Assembly: GCF_036013525.1 (NCBI RefSeq)
Contig: NZ_CP107853.1
Span: 11,346,001 to 11,410,000 of the forward strand
Source: Nonomuraea sp. NBC_00507
GTDB lineage: Bacteria; Actinomycetota; Actinomycetes; Streptosporangiales; Streptosporangiaceae
DNA: 64,000 nt
Direction: 5' to 3'
In this document: one piece after another, positions 8,102 through 16,950 of the stretch
Layout: every line of letters begins with the position of its first letter
How positions within the stretch are numbered: the first letter of the stretch is position 1
Translations under genes and position numbers: made by a program
The notes under the pieces: generated by a model
What the model saw: only the letters and a program-made list of their open reading frames with translations
What the model was told of the DNA's origin: nothing
The model's database searches: none

Positions 8102-9451
8102 TTACGAGCTCCGGTTGCGCTCCTCGCGGATGGAGACCGAATGGGCGTGCGCCGGAAAGCCCTCGTGCTCCGCCAACGTGCGGATCGTGGGGGCGAGCCG
8201 CCAGAACTCCTCCTCCCCCAGCCTGGCGACCGCTATGCGCGTCAGGTACGTGTGAACGGAGACACCGCTGACCGCTTTCGCGAACCCAGTGGTGGGGAGC
8301 GTCGCCGGGGTGCCGATCGCGAAGTTGGAGGCAGCCATCGTGGTCCACTGGCCGAGCAGGACCGTGCCCGCATGCCGTACCAGCGCAAGCCAGGCCTCCG
8401 GATCGGCCACGGCGAGCTGGAGGTGCTCGGGTGCGTAGGTGTTGGCGATGTCCATCGCCTCCTGCGGCGACCCGGCGAGCACGATGCCGCCGTTGTGGTG
8501 GATCGAGGCCCGCGCGTAGTCACGCCGAGGGGCGGGCAGTGCCGCAATCTGCTTGGCGACCTCCTCGGCGGCCCGTCTCAGCACGCCGAGGTCGGTGCCC
8601 ACGAGGACTGCGGAGGAGTCGGAGCCGTGCTCGGCCTCGTTGACCAGATCCGCTGCCAGCAGCACAGGATCGGCTTGCGCGTCGCCGACGATCAGCGAGT
8701 CTGTCGGGCCGTAACCGACTTCGACCACGCAGCCCAGGCGCTGGACTTCCGTCATGGCGGCGCTCACGGCCGGGCTGCCAGGGCCGACGATCTTCCGGAC
8801 TGCGGCGATCGTCTCGGTCCCACAGGCGAGGGCGGCGATCCCGGCAGGGCCGTTGCAGCGATAGATCTCCATGATCCCCAAAGCGTCGGCCGCGGCGAGC
8901 ACAGCAGGATCGACGCGGCCACCGGTGCCAGGAGTCGGTGGTACGACCAGAGCGATGCGCTGCACTCCCGCTACCACCGCGGGCGTCGCCACCATGATCG
9001 CCACTGAGGGGAACGATCCCTTGCCCGCCGGCACGTACAGACCGGTGCTTTCCACCGGTTTGACGAGCTCACCAAGCTGGATGCCGCCTATTTCGTCACG
9101 CCACTCCGCTCGGGCCAGCGCCGCCTCGTTGAACGCCCGGACCTGCGCGACAGCAACCTTGATCGCCTCGATCGTCCGGGTGGGCAGCGAAGCGACGGCC
9201 TGCCGAACCTCCTGCTCGCTCACCCGCAGGCCCACAGGGTCGACGTCGACGCCGTCGAACCGCGCCAGCGCCTCCACCAGCGCCTTGTCGCCTTCGGACC
9301 GCACGCGCTCGACCAGCTCAGCGATGGCTCGGGCGAGCTCCCCGCGCGGGCCGAGGCGGTCAGCCACGCCACCCCGGCTGAGCAGCCTGTGGCGCTCGGC
9401 ATCGTCGGCCTCTCGCCAGTCGATGACGGCGGGGGACGTGATGGAGGTCAT
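8102..9451 (-). CDS. Histidinol dehydrogenase-family NAD-dependent oxidoreductase
   Basis: The 449-aa HisD-fold protein has recognisable YVPAGKGSFPS, IVGPGSPAVSAAM, TYAPEHLQL and EGFPAHAHSV. The Glu-His pair of APEHL and the C-terminal His are kept. The canonical QAEH zinc-site segment reads NEAEHGSDSSA, and the GDY..G.NHVLPT segment reads MAASNFAIGTPATLP, so two expected metal ligands look replaced. It stands alone with a divergent TetR gene, not in a his operon. It is therefore probably a catabolic paralogue (for example of the sulfopropanediol dehydrogenase type) rather than the histidine enzyme. GGGAG precedes ATG 9451. Confidence 0.75.
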   Translation of the reverse strand: MTSITSPAVIDWREADDAERHRLLSRGGVADRLGPRGELARAIAELVERVRSEGDKALVEALARFDGVDVDPVGLRVSEQEVRQAVASLPTRTIEAIKVAVAQVRAFNEAALARAEWRDEIGGIQLGELVKPVESTGLYVPAGKGSFPSVAIMVATPAVVAGVQRIALVVPPTPGTGGRVDPAVLAAADALGIMEIYRCNGPAGIAALACGTETIAAVRKIVGPGSPAVSAAMTEVQRLGCVVEVGYGPTDSLIVGDAQADPVLLAADLVNEAEHGSDSSAVLVGTDLGVLRRAAEEVAKQIAALPAPRRDYARASIHHNGGIVLAGSPQEAMDIANTYAPEHLQLAVADPEAWLALVRHAGTVLLGQWTTMAASNFAIGTPATLPTTGFAKAVSGVSVHTYLTRIAVARLGEEEFWRLAPTIRTLAEHEGFPAHAHSVSIREERNRSS

Positions 9452-9534
9452 GACTGGACTCCCGTCGCTCGGCGCATGTTTGAACGAGTGTGCAAATTAA
9501 CTCAGCTCGCGTCAATCTTCCACACGCGAACGTC

Positions 9535-10170
9535 ATGCGCCATGATGGCCGTGTGAACGCACGCAGCCGATCGGATCACCGCCGCGCGGAGATGGTCGCG
9601 GCCGCCCATGAAACGATCTCCGAGTTCGGCCTCTCTGCGCTCTCCATCAGGGGAATCGCAGCCAAGATCGGCATGTCACCGGGTTCCGTGCTCTACCATT
9701 ACCCGGACATCGCCGACCTGTTGTACGACGTGCATCGCACGCTGGTCGACCGCTACGCGACCCGCCGCGTGCACACCACGGCGGCCATCCCAGAGCCGCC
9801 GCGAAAGATTGTGCATGCGTTCAGATCAGGACTCCCCTCCGGGCCCGACGACGAGGTGTGCAAGGTCCTTTACGAGCTGCATGACCTCGGCTCCCGCCAC
9901 GACCGCCACGCCGCCCTGATGACGTCCCTGTGGGATCGGGAGAAGCTGCTCTTCGAGTCCATCGTGGTGGCCGGGATCGCCTCCGGCGATTTCCACCCCC
10001 GCAGGTCTCCGGGCGAGCTGGCGGCCTCGTTCCTGGCCATGGAGGACGGGCTTGGCCTGCACATCGTCAGCCAAAACGCCTCGCTGTCCGTCCCGATGGC
10101 GCTCGATCTGCTCGTCTCGTTCGCCTCGGCGGAGCTGGGCCTGGATCTGCCCCGCCCCGCGCTGCGATGA
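9535..10170 (+). CDS. TetR-family transcriptional regulator
   Basis: This 211-aa protein has an N-terminal TetR helix-turn-helix (SEFGLSALSIRGIAAKIG then SPGSVLYHY) and a C-terminal ligand domain ending in FASAELGLDLPR. It is divergent from the HisD-like dehydrogenase across about 83 nt and is its probable local regulator. Starts at 9490, 9535 and GTG 9553 are all possible. I took ATG 9535, which still leaves a promoter region. No clear palindrome is visible in the gap. Confidence 0.8.
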   Translation: MRHDGRVNARSRSDHRRAEMVAAAHETISEFGLSALSIRGIAAKIGMSPGSVLYHYPDIADLLYDVHRTLVDRYATRRVHTTAAIPEPPRKIVHAFRSGLPSGPDDEVCKVLYELHDLGSRHDRHAALMTSLWDREKLLFESIVVAGIASGDFHPRRSPGELAASFLAMEDGLGLHIVSQNASLSVPMALDLLVSFASAELGLDLPRPALR

Positions 10171-10185
10171 CCGGTCATGGTCGCA

Positions 10186-11517
10186 TCAGGGACGGCCCAG
10201 CGCGCGATACTCCCAGCCCGCCGAACGCCAGACGTCCGCGTCGAGCGCGTGACGGCCGTCCACGATCCGGGTGCGCCGGACCACCTGGGCCAGCACCGTG
10301 GGGTCGATCTGGCGGAACTCGGCCCACTCGGTGAGCAGAACCACGACGTCCGCGTCCCTGGCCACGTCCATCGCGCTCGTGCCGTACCTGAGTTCCGGAT
10401 ACATGCGGCGGGCGTTGTCCAGCGCGGCCGGGTCGTACACCCGGACGGTGGCGCCCAGCCCGTGCATGGTCCTCGCCACGTCCAGAGCCGGCGCGTCCCT
10501 GATGTCGTCGGAATTGGGCTTGAAGGCCGCGCCCAGGCACGCGATGCGCGCGCCGTCGAGACGGCCGCCAAGCAGTTCCCTTACCAGGTCGATGGTCCGG
10601 GAACGGCGGCGCCGGTTGATCGCGTCGACCTCGCGGAGGAACGACACGGCCTGTCCGACGCCGATCTCCTCCGCCCGGTGCGCGAAGGCGCGGATGTCCT
10701 TGGGCAGGCAGCCGCCGCCGAAGCCCAGACCCGGCTGGAGGAACCGGCCACCGATCCTGTCGTCGTAGGCGAGGGCCTGGGCCAGGTCGCGGACGTCGGC
10801 TCCGGTGGCCTCGCAGACCTCCGCCATCGCGTTGATGTAGGAGATCTTGGTGGCCAGGAAGGAGTTGGCGGCCATCTTGACCAGCTCGGCGGTGGCCAGG
10901 TCGGTGACCACGGTCGGGGTGCCGAGGTCGAGAATCGGCTGGAACGCCGCGGTCAGCCGCTCGCGTGCCCACTCGGAGGTGACGCCGAAGACCAGCCGGT
11001 CGGGACGCAGCGTGTCATCGACCGCGAAGCCTTCCCGCAGGAATTCCGGATTCCAGGCCAGCTCCACCTCCTCCCCGGCGGGGGCCAGCTCACGCAGGAG
11101 GCCGAGCAGGTGGGGGGCGGTGCCGACGGGCACGGTGGACTTGCCGGCCACCAGACAGCGGCGGGTCAGGTGCGGAGCCAGGCCGCGCACGGCCGCCTCG
11201 ACGTAGCTGAGGTCGCAGGCGTCCAGACCGGGCTGCTGCGGGGTGCCCACGCAGATGAAGTGGACGTCCCCGTGCTCGGCCGCCTCCGCGTAGGAGGTGG
11301 TGAAGCGGAGCCGGCCTGACTCCAGGGTCTTGGCCAGCAGCTCGGGCAGGCCCGGCTCGAAGAACGGCACCTCTCCCGACCGCAGTTTCTGGATCTTGCG
11401 GTTGTCCACGTCGAGGCCGACCACGTCATAGCCCAGTGAGGCCATGCAGATGGCGTGCGTCGCCCCGAGATAGCCGGTTCCGATCACAGTCAGCCGGGGG
11501 AGTTCGGCCTGGCTCAT
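10186..11517 (-). CDS. UDP-glucose 6-dehydrogenase
   Basis: The 443-aa protein converts UDP-glucose to UDP-glucuronate with two NAD+. It carries the Rossmann motif VIGTGYLGA (about 11-19), the central helix ELVKMAANSFLATKISYIN and the catalytic Cys in GFGGGCLPKD (Cys about 270), which fits UGDH better than GDP-mannose dehydrogenase. It is the last gene of the five-gene operon starting with the GT2 synthase, 39 nt after the third beta-helix gene, with AAGGAAG before ATG 11517. It presumably supplies the uronic acid donor for that synthase. Confidence 0.92.
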   Translation of the reverse strand: MSQAELPRLTVIGTGYLGATHAICMASLGYDVVGLDVDNRKIQKLRSGEVPFFEPGLPELLAKTLESGRLRFTTSYAEAAEHGDVHFICVGTPQQPGLDACDLSYVEAAVRGLAPHLTRRCLVAGKSTVPVGTAPHLLGLLRELAPAGEEVELAWNPEFLREGFAVDDTLRPDRLVFGVTSEWARERLTAAFQPILDLGTPTVVTDLATAELVKMAANSFLATKISYINAMAEVCEATGADVRDLAQALAYDDRIGGRFLQPGLGFGGGCLPKDIRAFAHRAEEIGVGQAVSFLREVDAINRRRRSRTIDLVRELLGGRLDGARIACLGAAFKPNSDDIRDAPALDVARTMHGLGATVRVYDPAALDNARRMYPELRYGTSAMDVARDADVVVLLTEWAEFRQIDPTVLAQVVRRTRIVDGRHALDADVWRSAGWEYRALGRP

Positions 11518-11556
11518 ATCGGTGTCTTCCTTTCGCGTGTGGCAGGGGTTCCGTGT

Positions 11557-12735
11557 TCAGGAACAGCCGGCCTTCTTGGTGAGCGGGCCGCCGGTGACCT
11601 TGTTGTCGCAGGAGATCGTGTTTCCTCCCGCTGTGTCGTTGACGCCGACGCCGCCCGAGTTGCCGAGGTGCATGACGTTGGCCCGGAACACGTTGCGGGT
11701 GCCCCAGCCGTCCACGATCTCGTGGGTCTGGAAGCCGTCGGCGTTGGTGTTACTGCCGGTGTTGCCCTCGATGAGGTAGCCGTTGCCCTTGACGTCGACC
11801 CATGAGTCGTTGTGCTTGGAGCCCGCCAGGGTGGAGCCGTCGAAGATGTTGCCGATGATCCGGCCGTCGGAGGTGCCTTCCTTGATGTCGATCGCCTCGG
11901 CGGTGGCCCGGATGACGTTGCCGCGCACGATGTTGCGGTCGCTGCGGTCCATCTGCCCTCCGGAGAAGCTGTCCCAGTTGCTCTCGGCGGTCCCGAGGTA
12001 GACGCCCTCGCCGAACTTCTCCCGGCGCAGGCCGGTCGCGTAGATCATGCAGAACTGCACGGTGTTGTCGCTGCTGAAGTTGCGCAGGTGAACGGCCTCG
12101 TCCCCAATGTGGTGGACGGTCAGGCCCTGGATGATCGTGTTGCTGGTCCGGTCGGCCATGACGCCCTTTTGGCTGTTGCGCACGGTGAAGCCGACGAGCC
12201 GCCAGTGGCTGACCTCCTTCAGGTGGAAGGCATAGCCCTTCTTGACGCCGCCGCCGTCGATGATCGCCTCGGGCGGGCCGCAGACGAAGATCGGCTCAGC
12301 CTCCGTCCCCGCGGTCGCGGCCACGAACCTGCCCGCGTAGACACCCGGCTCCAGCTTGATCACCGCACCCGGCTCGACACCCTCCAGCGCCCGGGCCAGC
12401 TCCGCGGCGTCGCGAACCGTCACCGTGGCCTCGGGACAGTCGATCTTGTCCGCCCCCGTGGGGATCGCGATTGCGGGCGGCTCCTGCGACGGGGTGAACG
12501 CCTGGGCCTCCGCCTCTCCGTCGTCCTCCACCTGGGACTGCTCTCCCTCGTCCTCCGGCTGGGACGCACCGCGCGAGTCCGACGTGCCCGTGCTCTTCGG
12601 CCGGATGTCCTCGATCGCGGTGCCCGGACCGTCGCCGCCGCCGAACAAGCCGCGGAGCAGCACCACGATCACCACCGTGATCGCCGCTCCGGCCACCATC
12701 CCCATCAGTGTCTTCCGGTCGATGTCCAGGCGCAT
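11557..12735 (-). CDS. Membrane-anchored right-handed beta-helix protein
   Basis: This 392-aa protein has a cytoplasmic MRLDIDRKTL start, one membrane helix (about 11-30) and an acidic, Ser/Glu-rich linker. A parallel beta-helix follows (VTVRDAAELARALEG, WRLVGFTVRNSQKGV, IQGLTVHHIGDEAVHL, NIVRGNVI), laid out like polysaccharide lyases and epimerases. It probably acts outside the membrane on the polymer made by the operon, as a lyase or epimerase, but I cannot place it in a CAZy family by eye. Its ATG lies 3 nt after the preceding stop. Confidence 0.75.
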   Translation of the reverse strand: MRLDIDRKTLMGMVAGAAITVVIVVLLRGLFGGGDGPGTAIEDIRPKSTGTSDSRGASQPEDEGEQSQVEDDGEAEAQAFTPSQEPPAIAIPTGADKIDCPEATVTVRDAAELARALEGVEPGAVIKLEPGVYAGRFVAATAGTEAEPIFVCGPPEAIIDGGGVKKGYAFHLKEVSHWRLVGFTVRNSQKGVMADRTSNTIIQGLTVHHIGDEAVHLRNFSSDNTVQFCMIYATGLRREKFGEGVYLGTAESNWDSFSGGQMDRSDRNIVRGNVIRATAEAIDIKEGTSDGRIIGNIFDGSTLAGSKHNDSWVDVKGNGYLIEGNTGSNTNADGFQTHEIVDGWGTRNVFRANVMHLGNSGGVGVNDTAGGNTISCDNKVTGGPLTKKAGCS

Positions 12736-12738
12736 CGC

Positions 12739-14652
12739 TCAACTCCTCCCAGCCGGGGTCTCGGAGCCGGCGGTGCGCAGAACCCAGGTCGGCCGCTCCT
12801 CCAGCACCATCTGCTTCTCGTACGGGTTGACGAGACGTTGGCCGACCCGCGGACCGTCGCCCCGGAGCGCCCGGAGCGCCGCGATCACGATCAGGAGGAT
12901 GACTCCGAACCAGATCAGGTTCATCGGCTTGGCGATCCGCTTGACCATCGTCCAGAAGCCGGCTGTGTTCTGCCAGCCGACCGTGTTGTTCTGCGTGACG
13001 GCCAGTTTTCCCTTGGCCCGTGCGGTGTCGAGCGCGCTACGGCCGGCGCCGCCGAGGGTGTTGCCCGTGATCGCGGTGCCATCGGCCGCGCCGAGCACGG
13101 AGACCGCATGCAGCGACGCCGACTGCACCGTGTTGGCCGAAATGGTGGCCTTGGCATCTCGGACATAGATGGCGGTCTGGGTATCCCGCACGATGTTGCC
13201 GCTGACCCGGGCCGACAGCACCCCGTCGCGGAGCGCGATGCCCTGGCTGCGCTGGCCCCTGAGGCGGTTGCCGGAGATCTGGACGTCGGTCGCGTCTTTG
13301 CTCACCACGATGCCCATCTCCCCGCCGACGACCTCGGTGGTCTGCACGACGGGTTTGACGCCACCCTGAATCTCCACCCCATAGCGGCCGTTGTCCCGTG
13401 CCGTGCTGCTGATCAACGAGCTGCCGCCGAAGCTCCGCAGCGACTCGCCGGACGCCGACGGCCCCCGGGCCAGCGGCAGGCCGCTGATGGTGAAACCGTT
13501 GCCGATGTTGCGCTCGGCCCGCGATCCGGTGATCGTGACGTTCTGCGTGCCCCGGGACAGCACGAACCCGTCGCCCCTGCTGCCGGTCACGGTGGTGTTC
13601 TCGACGGAGGCGTTGCGCGCGAAGCGGTGCAGCAGCACGCCGTGGACCAGGCTTTCGGTGACCGACACGCTGGCGATCCTGGTCTCGTCAGAGGCCGTGA
13701 TGAAGATCCCGTACGCGTTGCCGGTGATCTTGGTGTCGGTGATCACGCCGGTGACCAGGTTCGCCTCGGGGAGCCGATAGGCGACCTTTCTGGCGCCCGT
13801 ACCATCCGTGATCTCGATCTCGTCGTCGCCGCCGCGGCTGGGCACGAGCAGCCCGTTCGGCAGCAGCATCCGCTGCCTGCTGGGCTCCGCCGACGCCTGC
13901 TCGTCGGGGACGACCTGATCCGCGGTCCGCGTCGGACGGTCGCTGCCGGTCAGCGCCACCCCGCCGGTCGGGCCGCTCCAGAAGCCGAGGTGCTCCACCA
14001 GCGCGTGGCTCATCTTCAGCTCCCCGCCGACGGCGCGCAGGTAGGCCCGCCCGTCGGAGACCCTCGTGTCCGCCGTCCTGGCCTGAGCGTCCCAACTGGT
14101 GATCCGCACCGGGTTCTGTGCCGAGCCGTTGATCCTGATGCTCGCGCCGAAGCCCACGATCGAGACGAACGCGCCGGGCTCGCTGCGCATCCGGATCACC
14201 AGGGGGCCGGTCGCGTTCTGCAGCACCAGTTTCGCGCCCGGACCGAGGAACAGGTTGATGCCGAGCACGTAGGACTCGTCCGACTGCTTCTGGAACTGCT
14301 CCTGGCCCAGCCGTTCCAGGTCGGCGATCCGGTACGGCTCGCGACGCTGCGGCAGAACCAGCGTCCGGCCGTTGGCCGAGCTGGAGATGTGCGGCACGCG
14401 CGCCTGCGCGGCGGCCGGTCCGCCCCTCGCCAGTGCGGACGACAGCGTCGCGCGGGTCTGCATGATCCGCAGCTCCTCCTGGTCGACCAGCGTCGACTGC
14501 TGCTGGGCGTTCGACTGGGACACCTGGTTGACACCCGGGAGCGGGGCGGGGCGATCGGTGAAGGACAGGTACGCCCAGGTGCCGCCGGCGGCCAGACACA
14601 GCACCAGCACGACCAGGGACGTACGGCTCTTCCGGCGCCGTGAGCCGCTCAT
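12739..14652 (-). CDS. Beta-helix (AlgG-like) membrane protein, second copy
   Basis: The 637-aa protein has an N-terminal membrane helix after SGSRRRKSR. A long CASH/NosD-type beta-helix follows (AYGIFITASDETRI, HGVLLHRFARNAS, SRGDGFVLSRG, ISGNRLRGQRSQG), then a C-terminal membrane helix (LIWFGVILLIVIAALRA) and a short tail with NPYEKQMVLEERP. Layout resembles AlgG C5-epimerase repeats, but the DPHD catalytic motif is not seen; LLHRF occupies that place. ATG 14652 overlaps the upstream TGA (ATGA), and AGGAGG precedes it. It is a clear paralogue of the gene before it. Confidence 0.8.
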   Translation of the reverse strand: MSGSRRRKSRTSLVVLVLCLAAGGTWAYLSFTDRPAPLPGVNQVSQSNAQQQSTLVDQEELRIMQTRATLSSALARGGPAAAQARVPHISSSANGRTLVLPQRREPYRIADLERLGQEQFQKQSDESYVLGINLFLGPGAKLVLQNATGPLVIRMRSEPGAFVSIVGFGASIRINGSAQNPVRITSWDAQARTADTRVSDGRAYLRAVGGELKMSHALVEHLGFWSGPTGGVALTGSDRPTRTADQVVPDEQASAEPSRQRMLLPNGLLVPSRGGDDEIEITDGTGARKVAYRLPEANLVTGVITDTKITGNAYGIFITASDETRIASVSVTESLVHGVLLHRFARNASVENTTVTGSRGDGFVLSRGTQNVTITGSRAERNIGNGFTISGLPLARGPSASGESLRSFGGSSLISSTARDNGRYGVEIQGGVKPVVQTTEVVGGEMGIVVSKDATDVQISGNRLRGQRSQGIALRDGVLSARVSGNIVRDTQTAIYVRDAKATISANTVQSASLHAVSVLGAADGTAITGNTLGGAGRSALDTARAKGKLAVTQNNTVGWQNTAGFWTMVKRIAKPMNLIWFGVILLIVIAALRALRGDGPRVGQRLVNPYEKQMVLEERPTWVLRTAGSETPAGRS

Positions 14653-16949
14653 GCCCTGCCTCCTGCCGTGGAGGTGGGAACCACGTGCGCGGGCAGGGAC
14701 GGCTGACGGTGCCAACCGTTCTGGTCACGCGCCGCGCGGCCTGGCTCGTGCGCGGCGGCGGGGCGCAGTTCCATGACGGGCCGCTGCTCCATCGCCCGCT
14801 GGAGGTCGTAGGGATTGTGGATCCCGTTACGGCTTCGCTGCCGTTCTACGGCGGCGCGGGACCGGAGCGCCGACACGATCACCAGGAGGATGACTCCCGC
14901 CCAGATCAGGTTCATGGGCTTGACGTAGCGCCTGGCCTTGACCCAGAACGAGGAGGTGTCCCGCCACCGCTCCTCGTCGTTGTTGTGCTTGTTCACCTTG
15001 CCGTCGGCCCGCGCGACGCTGATCGCGCTGGTCCCCGCGCCGACGATGGTGTTACGGGTGATCTCGGTGTCGCCGGCGGCGCCGATCACCGTGATGCCAT
15101 GGGCGTTGGGCTTGGGCAGTGTCGTGATCTGATTGCCGACGATCCTGCCGTTGGAGCCACGCAGGTAAATTCCGGTGAGGGTACCGGTGATCGTGTTGCC
15201 CGCCACATGCGCGCCAGTGGCCCCGTCGCGCAGCGCGATCGCCTGGCGGCGCTGGTTCGCCAGTCTGTTGCCGGAGATCTGCACGCCGCTGGCGCCCCCA
15301 CGCACCACGATGCCCATGTCACCGCCGACGACCTCGCTGGTGTGCACGGCCAGCCGGGTGCCGCCGAGCACCTCGATGCCGTACCTGCCGTTGTCGCGGG
15401 CCACGCTGTCGTTGACCGAGCTGTCGCCGTAGACGGCCAGCGACTCGCCACTCGCGGACGGGCCCTGGGCGAGCGCCCGGCCGTTGAGCGTGAAGCCGTT
15501 GCGCCCGTTCCGCTCCGCGACGCACCTGGTGATCCGTACTTTCTCGGTCGCCCTCGACAGGACGAATCCGTCGCCGCCGCTGCCGATCACCTTGGTCCCG
15601 TCGATGACCGCGTTCTTCGCGAACCGGTGCATGAACACGCCGTGCACCAGGCTGCCGACGATCCGGTTGCCGATGATCCGCGTCTGGTTGGATCCGGAGA
15701 CGAACAGCCCGTAGGCGGCGCCGGTGATGACACTGTTCTGGATCGATCCAGACACCAGTTCGTCGGCGAGCACGTGAGTGGCGGTGCCGGGCCCGATCGG
15801 GCTGGTCTCCACGTCGCCGAAGTTGTTCCCGCCCCGGTCCGTCCCGACGTCGGCGAGGCGTTCCCGCTTGTCGCGGTGGCGCTGTTCCTTGGTCCGGTGG
15901 CGATAGACACTGGCCGGCCGCTCGGTGCCGGTGAGCGCGATGCCTCCCGTGCGTCCGCTCCAGAATCCCAGGTGGGAGACGCGGGCGTAGTCCATCTCGA
16001 AGTTGCCGCCGACTGCCCGGATGTAGGCGCGGCCGTCGGTCGTGGTCAGGTCGGGTTTCCGGGTCCGCACGTCCCAGCTGGTGATCTGCACCGGCTGCTT
16101 GGCCGTGCCCTTGATCTTGATGTCGCCGCCGAAGGCGATGATCGAGCTGAACGAGCCGGGCAGGCTGCCCATCCGCAGCGTCAGCGGCCCCTGCAACTGC
16201 AGGGTGGCCCCGTCGGCCACGTAGACGTGGACACCGAGCAGGTAGGAGCCGTCCTTCAGCTTCCGCAGGTACCGGCCGTTCTCGACGGCCGCCAGGTCCT
16301 TGACCGTGTACGGCGCACTGGTGCTGCGCGCGGGCAGCACCAGCGTCCTGCCGTGTGCCGAGACGAAGACCTGGGGTCGCTTGCGCTGCGCGGCCGCCAC
16401 GCCACCGGCCTGCATCAGGGCCGTGAGGGCGGCCCGGACCTGCACGATCCGCTGATCCTCGACGTCGACCAGCAGCGCCTGCGCCTCGGCGTCGACCGCC
16501 GACATCACGCCGGCCTTCAGGGTCTCGTCGTCCGCCATGACCGCGTCCTCCAGCGGAGCCGGGTCGGCGTCCGGCACCTCGCTCGTCTCCGGATCCGGGC
16601 CGCCGGTCGGGGTGGGCTGGGCCTTCGGGGTCGCGCTCCTCTTCGGGCTCACGCTGGGCTTTGGGGTCGCGCTGGGTTTCGCACTGGCCTTCGGCGTCGC
16701 CGTGGGCTTGCGCGTGGGAGTGGCCGTCGAGGTCGGTTCCTCCTTCGGAGACTCGCTCTCCGTCGGGGTCGGATCGTCCAGAAAGGGGTTGCTCTCCGTC
16801 GGGCTCGGGTCGCCCCCGGATTCCGGCGCGGTCGTGGGGTCCACCAGAGACGCCGACGCCGCCGACGGGGCGGTCACGGCCGCCAGAGCGGTCCCCGCCC
16901 CTAACGCCAGTGCCAGGGCGGCCAGGAGCAGCCGGATGCCCTTCGTCAT
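14649..16949 (-). CDS. Beta-helix (AlgG-like) membrane protein, first copy
   Basis: This 766-aa protein has a signal peptide (LLLAALALALGAGTALA) and a roughly 120-residue Pro/Thr/Ser/Lys linker with repeated TPKPS-like units. Its beta-helix matches the second copy closely (VHGVFMHRFAKN, SGGDGFVLSRAT, VVGGDMGIVVRGG, QISGNRLANQ). It ends in a C-terminal membrane helix (MNLIWAGVILLVIVSAL) and the tail NPYDLQRAMEQRPVM. It begins one base after the GT2 stop (TGA-C-ATG). An extracellular, membrane-tethered modifying or guiding role on the nascent polysaccharide is inferred. Confidence 0.8.
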   Translation of the reverse strand: MTKGIRLLLAALALALGAGTALAAVTAPSAASASLVDPTTAPESGGDPSPTESNPFLDDPTPTESESPKEEPTSTATPTRKPTATPKASAKPSATPKPSVSPKRSATPKAQPTPTGGPDPETSEVPDADPAPLEDAVMADDETLKAGVMSAVDAEAQALLVDVEDQRIVQVRAALTALMQAGGVAAAQRKRPQVFVSAHGRTLVLPARSTSAPYTVKDLAAVENGRYLRKLKDGSYLLGVHVYVADGATLQLQGPLTLRMGSLPGSFSSIIAFGGDIKIKGTAKQPVQITSWDVRTRKPDLTTTDGRAYIRAVGGNFEMDYARVSHLGFWSGRTGGIALTGTERPASVYRHRTKEQRHRDKRERLADVGTDRGGNNFGDVETSPIGPGTATHVLADELVSGSIQNSVITGAAYGLFVSGSNQTRIIGNRIVGSLVHGVFMHRFAKNAVIDGTKVIGSGGDGFVLSRATEKVRITRCVAERNGRNGFTLNGRALAQGPSASGESLAVYGDSSVNDSVARDNGRYGIEVLGGTRLAVHTSEVVGGDMGIVVRGGASGVQISGNRLANQRRQAIALRDGATGAHVAGNTITGTLTGIYLRGSNGRIVGNQITTLPKPNAHGITVIGAAGDTEITRNTIVGAGTSAISVARADGKVNKHNNDEERWRDTSSFWVKARRYVKPMNLIWAGVILLVIVSALRSRAAVERQRSRNGIHNPYDLQRAMEQRPVMELRPAAAHEPGRAARDQNGWHRQPSLPAHVVPTSTAGGRA

Positions 16950-16950
16950 G

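Noticed and set aside
16600..16800. Repetitive sequence that could suggest a tandem array
   Set aside because: It encodes the Pro/Lys/Ser/Thr linker of the first beta-helix protein in frame, so it is protein low complexity, not a DNA repeat array.
11812..16904. Very long open frames on the plus strand across the beta-helix operon (over 700 and 900 codons)
   Set aside because: They are antisense to clear beta-helix genes and rich in Arg, Gly, Asp and His. This is the usual high-GC shadow effect, and no family resemblance is seen.
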